NCBI GenBank assembly: GCA_012842235.1
Contig: DUTE01000180.1
Location: forward strand, 1-5,988
Direction: 5' to 3'
Origin: Bacillota bacterium
GTDB lineage: Bacteria; Bacillota; DTU065
DNA: 5,988 nucleotides
The notes below the pieces were generated by a model, which worked only from the letters and a program-made list of their open reading frames with translations, did no database searches and was not told where the DNA came from. This document shows positions 1 through 4,852 of this stretch, in pieces; position 1 is the first letter of the stretch, and every line of letters begins with the position of its first letter. The position numbers and the translations under genes were made by a program.

Positions 1-1948
1 ACTAATAGCAATATTACTACTTTCGTTGATAACTGTGGGGGATTTAGCAGGACCTTATTTAATGAAAGTCATAATCGATGACCACCTAGATGCCTCTTTA
101 CACCCTTTTTTGGCAGTGCCATTAGAGGATGCTAAGAGAGAAGGTTATCAAGGCGAAGGTATCGATGGCTGGGCTTATATTCGCTCAGATGAAACAAAGG
201 AGGATACCTACTATCTTTTGCAGCAAAAAGGTGTCACTTATCTAGCGCCAATAAAAACAGTGGGCACATATTTAATCGAAGATGAAACATTAATCTTTGA
301 AGAAAAGCAATATCCATTAGTGGTTGTTCCTAAAGAAGAATTGAGATATATGCGGCAAAACGACTATGAAAATGTGGTTCGTCTCAGTCTTTGGTATCTT
401 GTGCTGATGTTGTCTTTAGGATTGCTTACCTATGTGCAGGCTTATATTTTAAATCACGCAGGTCAGTCTATTATATTTACTATTAGACAAGAGATTTTTG
501 AACATCTACAGTATTTAGATCTGGCTTTTTTCGATCAAAATTATGTAGGCCGAATTGTTACAAGAGCAACAAATGATGTGGAAAATCTAAATGAAATGTA
601 TACAGATATTTTAGTTAATACATTTAGAGATGTCCTTACTTTAGTAGGTATTGTCATCATTATGTTAAGGCTCGACCTGAAAATGTCTCTATTGGCGTTT
701 AGTGTTGTGCCTTTGATAGTTATCGCAACTATTGTTTTTAGAAAACTTGTAAGAGCTGCATACAGAGAAGTAAGACGTCATCTTTCGGAACTAAACGGTT
801 TCTTGAATGAATCTATTTCAGGTATGAGGGTAATTCAGATATTTAACCAAGAAAACAAAAAACATGAAGAGTTTGACACTATTAATCGCAACTATCAAAG
901 TGCATCATTAAAAGAGATTAGTATCTATGCAATCTTTAGACCTTTTATGGATCTACTCTTCTATATCGCTTTAACGTTAATTATCTATTTTGGTGGCCGT
1001 GGAGTTTTAGATGGTAGACTCCAATTTGGACTTCTTTTTGCTTTTATCAATTATGTACAGAGATTTTTCGGTCCTATTAACTCCCTTACGGAAAAGTTCA
1101 ATATTATGCAATCAGCAATGGCATCTTCTGAACGTATCTTTCAGCTTTTAGATACTAAACCATCTATAACCCAGCCCGAGATTGTAGTTGTTCCTAAAAA
1201 ACAAGAGGGACGTATTGAGTTTCAAAATGTCTACTTTGCCTACAAAGACCATGACTATGTATTAAAAGATATCTCTTTTGTGGTAAATCCAGGGGAGACT
1301 GTAGCGTTTGTAGGACATACCGGTGCAGGCAAGACATCGATCATTAATCTTGTAAACCGTTTTTATGATATTCAAAAAGGAAAGATTCTCGTTGATGGTG
1401 TTGATGTAAGGGATTGGGATTTGAATTCATTGAGGCAAAAAATAGGCATTGTTTTACAAGACGTTTTTATCTTCTCCGGCGATATTAAAAGTAATATTAG
1501 ACTTAAAAATGAAGATATTACTCAAGCCCAGATCCATGCAGCATGTAAAGCTGTTAGTGCAGATCGATTTATACTTAAATTACCTAGGGCGTATGATGAA
1601 AAAGTAACTGAGAGAGGTTCAACACTCTCTGCAGGCCAAAGACAATTACTTGCTTTTGCAAGAGCACTAGCTTTTAATCCTGATATTTTAATTCTTGATG
1701 AAGCTACTGCAAATATTGACACTGAGACAGAAGTGTTAATTCAAAAGGCCTTAAAAGAAGTGACAAAAGACCGAACAACCCTAGCAATTGCTCATAGATT
1801 GTCGACGATTCAGCATGCAGACAAGATCATAGTTCTTCATAAAGGGGAAATTGTTGAAATCGGCACCCATCAGGAACTCTTAAAAAAGGGTGGACTTTAT
1901 TACAAGCTATACCAACTCCAGTATCAATCTTATGAAAATTTAGCATAA
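1..1948 (+). CDS. ABC exporter half-transporter, BmrD/YheH-like (5' partial)
   Basis: ATP-driven exporter half (membrane domain fused to one nucleotide-binding domain), likely one subunit of a heterodimeric multidrug-type exporter in the cytoplasmic membrane. The frame is open to the left edge and codons 2-25 encode hydrophobic residues continuing TM1, so the TTG at 26 is an internal Leu, not the start. After TM1 comes a roughly 90-residue extracytoplasmic insert (about 89-370), then TM2 (about 377-451) and the remaining helices to about 1110. The ATPase domain is complete: Walker A GHTGAGKT (1313-1336), Q-loop Gln (1457), signature LSAGQ (1625-1639), Walker B ILILD (1685-1699) with catalytic Glu (1700), D-loop and H-loop His (1793). 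The long TM1-TM2 insert and the motifs recall Bacillus YheH (BmrD), which pairs with YheI (BmrC); from memory, BmrD is the half with the canonical Walker B Glu. The partner would be expected just upstream, outside the window. The substrate cannot be deduced. No clear terminator follows the stop. Confidence 0.93.
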   Translation, partial: LIAILLLSLITVGDLAGPYLMKVIIDDHLDASLHPFLAVPLEDAKREGYQGEGIDGWAYIRSDETKEDTYYLLQQKGVTYLAPIKTVGTYLIEDETLIFEEKQYPLVVVPKEELRYMRQNDYENVVRLSLWYLVLMLSLGLLTYVQAYILNHAGQSIIFTIRQEIFEHLQYLDLAFFDQNYVGRIVTRATNDVENLNEMYTDILVNTFRDVLTLVGIVIIMLRLDLKMSLLAFSVVPLIVIATIVFRKLVRAAYREVRRHLSELNGFLNESISGMRVIQIFNQENKKHEEFDTINRNYQSASLKEISIYAIFRPFMDLLFYIALTLIIYFGGRGVLDGRLQFGLLFAFINYVQRFFGPINSLTEKFNIMQSAMASSERIFQLLDTKPSITQPEIVVVPKKQEGRIEFQNVYFAYKDHDYVLKDISFVVNPGETVAFVGHTGAGKTSIINLVNRFYDIQKGKILVDGVDVRDWDLNSLRQKIGIVLQDVFIFSGDIKSNIRLKNEDITQAQIHAACKAVSADRFILKLPRAYDEKVTERGSTLSAGQRQLLAFARALAFNPDILILDEATANIDTETEVLIQKALKEVTKDRTTLAIAHRLSTIQHADKIIVLHKGEIVEIGTHQELLKKGGLYYKLYQLQYQSYENLA

Positions 1949-2015
1949 AGATATAAAGTAACCAGAAATGAATCATCTAGTCAGAGATATTGTCTTAAGG
2001 AAAAAGAGATGAAGT

Positions 2016-2027
2016 AAAGGGGGAAGG
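2016..2027 (+). promoter_or_regulatory. Ribosome binding site of first small membrane protein
   Basis: A purine run AAAGGGGGAAGG precedes two consecutive GTG codons at 2030 and 2033. The GGGGG core ends 6 nt before the first GTG and 9 nt before the second, so both starts are acceptable and they differ by one residue. Confidence 0.6.
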
Positions 2028-2029
2028 AA

Positions 2030-2311
2030 GTGGTGAGTTTTTTAGCTATTGTTGTAGTTGTCGTCATATTCTTTACGACAATTGGTATTTTATCTACTTA
2101 CAACGAGTATAAAAAACAAAAGCTTTTTCGAGGCAAGAAATATGCATTTAGCACATTCCTTATTAAAGGCCTAAATAATATAGCTGTGGGACTAGCTTTA
2201 TTTATTGGCCTCTATTCATTGGGTAAGGGGCCTTGGCTTCTTGGGGGTCTAATACCCCTTTTTGTGGGCAACATGTATATGATCTTCTATTTGCTAGGGA
2301 AGGAGAGCTGA
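2030..2311 (+). CDS. Small three-helix membrane protein, DUF6249-like
   Basis: Small integral membrane protein of 93 residues (92 if GTG 2033 is used) with no known enzymatic role. It has a hydrophobic helix at about 4-22, a strongly basic linker (about 25-47, rich in Lys and Arg) that should be cytoplasmic, then helices at about 48-64 and 69-90. The last helix carries LLGGLIPLFVG. The same block, LLGGLIPLFLG, occurs in the small protein encoded at 3215-3565, so the two are paralogues. The architecture (TM, short charged linker, paired C-terminal TMs) fits the DUF6249 type; this assignment is from pattern memory. The gene lies 81 nt after the ABC gene with no clear terminator between, so readthrough is possible. 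It ends 1 nt before the next start, which indicates one operon with the following two genes. Confidence 0.8.
   Translation: MVSFLAIVVVVVIFFTTIGILSTYNEYKKQKLFRGKKYAFSTFLIKGLNNIAVGLALFIGLYSLGKGPWLLGGLIPLFVGNMYMIFYLLGKES
2300..2305 (+). promoter_or_regulatory. Ribosome binding site of the solenoid protein
   Basis: AAGGAG sits 7 nt before the ATG at 2313, inside the last codons of the upstream small membrane protein. This fits translational coupling within an operon. Confidence 0.75.
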
Positions 2312-2312
2312 T

Positions 2313-3215
2313 ATGAAACGGATCTGGCTTTTGTTTTTTGTTGTAATGCAGATCTTTGTTCTTTGGGGTATCTACGAAAGTGCAGTGGTTGTAGGATATT
2401 CATGGAGAAGTTTAAATTGGGGACCTTTCTTTTCAATGGGTAATAATATTAGTTTGAGCTCTCCTGATTATAGTGAGCCATATTCGAAAAGATTTCTGGG
2501 GGCAAAAACCATACGTTTGTATGATTTTGTTGGTAATATAACTGTTGAATATGGTGATACCAACGAAATAATCTTTGATGGTTACAAGATTCTCTCAGAT
2601 AGAAAAAAGAATATGAAGTTGTTTAATGAGTCATATATCTCGGAAGAGCATTATGGTGACGAGGTAATCTTAAAGTGGGTACAACCTAAAGAACTTAGTG
2701 GGAAAACAGGGTTTAATGGTACAATAACAATACCTTTGGACACATCAAATCTTGTAGTTGATGTACCTTTTGGTGCGTTAGATATTTATGGTGGATCAGG
2801 AGATTTAGATGTTAAGGCAAATTTCGGTGCTGTAAACGTGGATAATCATGTGGGAGATCTGATAGTAAAAGCTGATTTTGGCTCAGTTAAACTTAACAAT
2901 ATCACACCATATAATAAAGTCTTTGTAGAGGCTTCCCTAGGAGAGATAGTTTATGTTGGATCGTTAGCCAAAGACTCAAGGTTTGAAGCTGATCTTGGAA
3001 GTGTTAAACTTACATTACCTCCAGATTCATCTGCCTATATCGATGCCAAAGTGGATTTAGGTAGTCTAAATAGTGATTTTCCTCTATCAAATACTACTAC
3101 CCAAGGCTTAGGTAAGATATCGGTTGGTGTCTTAGGCATGGAAACACCAATAAATAAGCTTTATCTCAGAGCTGATCTGGGATCTGTAGATATTAAAAAG
3201 GCGGTGATGTGGTAA
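2313..3215 (+). CDS. DUF4097-like beta-solenoid protein, membrane-anchored or secreted
   Basis: Predicted extracytoplasmic protein of 300 residues. An N-terminal hydrophobic segment (about 4-27, after MKR) is a signal peptide or signal anchor; no lipobox is seen. Residues about 60-150 are beta-rich. From about 150 the chain becomes a repeat solenoid marked by [FL]G[AS][VL]-like turns beginning at 153, 171, 189, 209, 228, 249, 274 and 289, so most rungs are 18-21 residues apart. The segment LTLPPDSSAYIDA followed by a Gly-Ser turn and SDFPL (about 233-257) matches the pattern of DUF4097 putative adhesin domains, where the turn is usually TVSGD; here it is FGS or LGS. Such domains often accompany small membrane proteins in envelope-stress contexts, but no enzymatic activity is known to me. 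It sits between two paralogous small membrane proteins (1-nt gap before, TAATG overlap after), so the three products probably act together at the membrane. Classification is fairly sure; function is open. Confidence 0.85.
   Translation: MKRIWLLFFVVMQIFVLWGIYESAVVVGYSWRSLNWGPFFSMGNNISLSSPDYSEPYSKRFLGAKTIRLYDFVGNITVEYGDTNEIIFDGYKILSDRKKNMKLFNESYISEEHYGDEVILKWVQPKELSGKTGFNGTITIPLDTSNLVVDVPFGALDIYGGSGDLDVKANFGAVNVDNHVGDLIVKADFGSVKLNNITPYNKVFVEASLGEIVYVGSLAKDSRFEADLGSVKLTLPPDSSAYIDAKVDLGSLNSDFPLSNTTTQGLGKISVGVLGMETPINKLYLRADLGSVDIKKAVMW
3198..3206 (+). promoter_or_regulatory. Ribosome binding site that fixes the ATG 3215 start
   Basis: AAGGCGGTG differs by one base from the ideal AAGGAGGTG and ends 8 nt before ATG 3215, but only 2 nt before the in-frame GTG at 3209. 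Translation therefore most likely starts at the ATG, giving a TAATG stop-start overlap with the upstream gene. Confidence 0.75.
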
Positions 3216-3565
3216 TGTCCTTGACAATAGCAATTCTTATTATAGTTTTTGGCTTTGTTACTGTAATGGTTGTTATTTCCAACTATTTTTCTTATAAAGA
3301 GAAAGAGTTGCTTCTCAAAGAGGGAGCATCTCCTGAGGTAGCAAAAAAGGTGTTATTAAAAAGTGATTCAGATCAACCCGTGACTAAATTAGGCAATCTC
3401 CGCTCAGGGGTAACTCTTGTGGCTGTAGGTGGAGCATTAACTATAGGTCTTAGTTTTATGGGCTTTACACCTGCTCTTTTAGGCGGTTTAATACCTTTGT
3501 TCTTAGGGATTGCAAGAATCATTCTCTACTACATCTTGCCTGATGATGACGATCTAAATCTTTAG
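3215..3565 (+). CDS. Second small three-helix membrane protein, DUF6249-like
   Basis: Integral membrane protein of 116 residues counted from ATG 3215, chosen over GTG 3209 because of the ribosome binding site spacing. Helix 1 spans about 4-22. A charged linker of about 40 residues follows (YKEKELLLKEGASPEVAKK and onward). Helices lie at about 64-82 and 86-108, and the protein ends in a short acidic tail containing four Asp. The LLGGLIPLFLG block in helix 3 and the overall plan match the small protein at 2030-2311, so this is a paralogue with a longer linker. The linker pattern of aromatic, charged residues and then a KEG-type turn is what I remember of DUF6249 proteins. Its start overlaps the stop of the solenoid gene by one base, implying coupled translation. 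It is the last gene of the cassette; terminator-like structures follow. The role is unknown; a membrane partner or scaffold for the solenoid protein is an inference. Confidence 0.82.
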   Translation: MSLTIAILIIVFGFVTVMVVISNYFSYKEKELLLKEGASPEVAKKVLLKSDSDQPVTKLGNLRSGVTLVAVGGALTIGLSFMGFTPALLGGLIPLFLGIARIILYYILPDDDDLNL

Positions 3566-3594
3566 ATGTTTGTAAAATTGTCTCTTTTGGGTTG

Positions 3595-3653
3595 AAAAGG
3601 GGTTTCGCACAAACCACTAATTTAGTAGAAAGCGATGAGCAATGCCTCCTTTT
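3595..3653 (+). terminator. Terminator-like inverted repeat after the cassette
   Basis: AAAAGGGG (3595-3602) can pair with CCTCCTTTT (3645-3653) with one bulged T, and the 3' arm runs on into GTTT. Inside it are the small hairpins GGTTT/AAACC (3601-3605, 3611-3615) and ACTA/TAGT. It lies 29 nt after the stop of the second small membrane protein. The U-tract is imperfect and the inner loop long, so this may be a weak terminator or another RNA structure. Confidence 0.35.
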
Positions 3654-3723
3654 GTTTCATATCCATATAAAATGATATGGCACTTCTAGACTTTTTCCTA
3701 TCTCTACTTTGAATTATGCCATT

Positions 3724-3735
3724 TACACTAGTGTA
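3724..3735. repeat. 12-bp perfect palindrome
   Basis: TACACTAGTGTA is its own reverse complement and lies 13 nt before the terminator stem. It could be a dimeric-repressor operator or simply part of the 3' untranslated structure. The inner ACTAGT also occurs at 3816-3821. No binding protein can be named. Confidence 0.4.
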
Positions 3736-3748
3736 GGTTAAAGTCTTG

Positions 3749-3779
3749 AAAAAACGGGCTCTTTTAGGGCTCGTTTTTT
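3749..3779 (+). terminator. Strong intrinsic terminator
   Basis: A 14-bp stem with a TTT loop is formed by AAAAAACGGGCTCT and AGGGCTCGTTTTTT, with two G-U wobbles. The 3' arm ends in six T. The A-run on the 5' side gives the opposite strand a T-run as well, so it could act in both directions. It most likely ends transcription of the small-membrane-protein/solenoid cassette and separates it from the regulator gene. Confidence 0.85.
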
Positions 3780-3796
3780 GCATTTGTGAAAAAAAC

Positions 3797-3847
3797 AGGA
3801 GTTGTTACACAACCAACTAGTTAGTTAATAGTAGAACAGCTCTTTTT
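3797..3847 (+). terminator. Second terminator-like inverted repeat
   Basis: GAGTTGTT (3799-3806) pairs with AACAGCTC (3835-3842), including one G-U pair, and the stem extends by an A-T and a G-U pair. It is followed by TTTTTGTTTT. The roughly 28-nt loop contains the palindrome AACTAGTT (3815-3822). Its central part resembles the unit at 3595-3653, with shared blocks CACAA-CCA, AGTAGAA and CTTTTTGTTT or near forms. Confidence 0.4.
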
Positions 3848-4117
3848 GTTTTCGATTTTGGCAAAACTTCATGTCTTAACCGCTAACCTTATAGATTTGT
3901 TCCTTTATAGATTGTTTAGCTGACATTTTTTTTGCTGTACTAAATTGCAATTAAACATACCAACAGATTCCCAAGGATTTGCTTTAGAAGAGCAAGCTTT
4001 AGGAAAGAACTTATCTTAATCTAGGTCTCATTATCTATCTAAGTGGCTACTTATTAACTCTTTACATATTCTATAGCAAGTGCCAAGAAAAATATGAACT
4101 GTTTAAAGATGCAAGTA

Positions 4118-4139
4118 TAGGCTTGTAGGCTTGCTAGGC
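4118..4139 (+). repeat. Tandem 8-bp repeat TAGGCTTG upstream of the regulator
   Basis: TAGGCTTG occurs twice head to tail (4118-4125, 4126-4133), followed after one base by a partial third copy TAGGC (4135-4139). It ends 9 nt before the ribosome binding site of the LuxR-type gene. Confidence 0.6.
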
Positions 4140-4147
4140 CTCTTTAT

Positions 4148-4154
4148 AAGGAGG
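4148..4154 (+). promoter_or_regulatory. Ribosome binding site that fixes the ATG 4163 start
   Basis: A perfect AAGGAGG ends 8 nt before ATG 4163 but only 2 nt before the in-frame GTG 4157, so the ATG is the likely start. CCTCT (4139-4143) just upstream can pair with GGAGG (4150-4154) across a 6-nt loop, which could mask this site. Confidence 0.8.
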
Positions 4155-4162
4155 GCGTGCGA

Positions 4163-4759
4163 ATGTCGGTCGAGAGTCAATATTTAGGAATTAAATGGAG
4201 CAAAACTTTAGAGGGTTTGATCGAACTGTATAATAAAAAAAAGCCTGCTTTAGACGACCTAAAAGCCAGGTTAAAAGAGATAGATGGAGAGCTAGAGCAA
4301 GAGATGGCTATTTTAGTCAAGAGTGTTGATGAAAAATTAGACAGTCTGCTTTTGCAAACTAAATCTCTAACAAAAACAATAAGGGAGATAGGCAACTATG
4401 GTCTAATCGAATTGGAAGAAAACATTGCTTGTTTATCTATCCTTTTAGAAATTACTAAGGTTAGCGTAGATGATAGGGAAAAACTTCAAAAAGGTATCTG
4501 TGTCAAACAGGGATTAAAAAGAATTTCTTCTGCACTAGATCAAGTACTTCTTTTTCTTAGTGATCCCTTTAAGGGCCTTACCACAAGAGAACAGGAGATA
4601 TTAGTATATCTATCGGAAGGATTAAGTAATGAGGAGATTGCAAAAAAGCTCTATATAAGTATCAAAACAGTAAAGAACCATGTAAGTAGTATATATAGAA
4701 AAACAGGATACCGTGAAAGAGCGAAACTTGTTTTAGCTGCAAGAAGTTTTTTGGGCTAA
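4163..4759 (+). CDS. LuxR/GerE-type HTH regulator with helical N-terminus
   Basis: Cytoplasmic DNA-binding protein of 198 residues from ATG 4163. Residues about 137-195 form a LuxR/GerE four-helix HTH: LTTREQEIL with the conserved Arg-Glu, then SNEEIAKKL, IKTVKNHVSSIYRKTG and a hydrophobic last helix. This is a textbook match. The first 130 residues are highly charged and helical, with heptad-like stretches (about 25-75) suggesting a coiled coil or helical bundle. They show no response-regulator receiver (no Asp pocket pattern), no recognisable autoinducer or PAS domain, no ATPase motifs and no membrane helix. The input signal is therefore unknown, and dimerisation through the N-terminus is an inference. 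It is a single gene, separated from the upstream cassette by the terminator at 3749-3779 and from rimO by a promoter. No distinct terminator follows it. Regulation of the upstream cassette is possible but not shown. Confidence 0.88.
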   Translation: MSVESQYLGIKWSKTLEGLIELYNKKKPALDDLKARLKEIDGELEQEMAILVKSVDEKLDSLLLQTKSLTKTIREIGNYGLIELEENIACLSILLEITKVSVDDREKLQKGICVKQGLKRISSALDQVLLFLSDPFKGLTTREQEILVYLSEGLSNEEIAKKLYISIKTVKNHVSSIYRKTGYRERAKLVLAARSFLG

Positions 4760-4811
4760 AACACAAGAAAATAATATTTGTAGTTTTCCAAGACTAGATT
4801 CTTAGTTGATA

Positions 4812-4820
4812 TGTTATAAT
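4812..4820 (+). promoter_or_regulatory. Extended -10 promoter of rimO
   Basis: TGTTATAAT contains a perfect TATAAT (4815-4820) with the TGn extension of extended -10 promoters. The -35 position (about 4792-4797, GACTAG) is poor, as such promoters tolerate. Transcription would begin near 4827, leaving a leader of about 25 nt before the rimO start. Confidence 0.6.
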
Positions 4821-4836
4821 CTTTCTAGTAGCTGTC

Positions 4837-4845
4837 GAGGGAGTG
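4837..4845 (+). promoter_or_regulatory. Ribosome binding site of rimO
   Basis: GAGGGAGTG lies 7-9 nt before the TTG at 4853. An in-frame TAA at 4847-4849 excludes any start further upstream, so the TTG is the only plausible initiation codon preserving the family N-terminus. Confidence 0.65.
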
Positions 4846-4852
4846 TTAATAT

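Larger units (their letters stand above)
3566..4162. other. Intergenic region of about 600 nt without a convincing gene
   Basis: No frame on either strand holds a credible complete gene. The stretch contains a clear intrinsic terminator (3749-3779) and two terminator-like inverted-repeat units (3595-3653, 3797-3847). It also has a 12-bp palindrome (3724-3735), a 9-bp direct repeat TTATAGATT (3889-3897, 3905-3913) and a 10-bp palindrome AATTGCAATT (3943-3952). Near its right end lie a tandem TAGGCTTG repeat (4118-4133) and the ribosome binding site of the downstream regulator. A stop-to-stop frame at 4003-4128 encodes a membrane-helix-like peptide without a usable start. The regulator promoter must lie here unless it is transcribed by readthrough, but no hexamer pair is convincing; CTGACA (3920-3925) with TAAATT (3941-3946) has only a 15-bp spacer. 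Confidence 0.7.

Noticed and set aside
26..28. TTG as the start of the ABC transporter
   Set aside because: The frame is open to the left edge and the preceding codons continue the first transmembrane helix, so this is an internal leucine.
1522..1722. 66-codon open frame on the minus strand
   Set aside because: Lies antisense to the conserved signature and Walker B region of the ABC ATPase; no ribosome binding site or recognisable product.
1949..2029. Terminator or promoter between the ABC gene and the first small membrane protein
   Set aside because: Only weak short inverted repeats and no convincing -35/-10 pair were found.
3601..3653. Resemblance to a c-di-GMP-I (GEMM) riboswitch, from GCACAAACC and GAGCAATGCC
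   Set aside because: The paired elements and the conserved GACGCAAAGCC core do not line up, and the region lies directly downstream of a stop codon with no gene soon after it.
3926..3962. Short frame starting at TTG 3945 with 24 codons
   Set aside because: No ribosome binding site, very short, and no recognisable similarity; treated as part of the non-coding region.
4177..4395. 72-codon open frame on the minus strand
   Set aside because: Antisense to the helical region of the LuxR-type regulator; low-complexity Ser/Phe/Leu product typical of a shadow frame.
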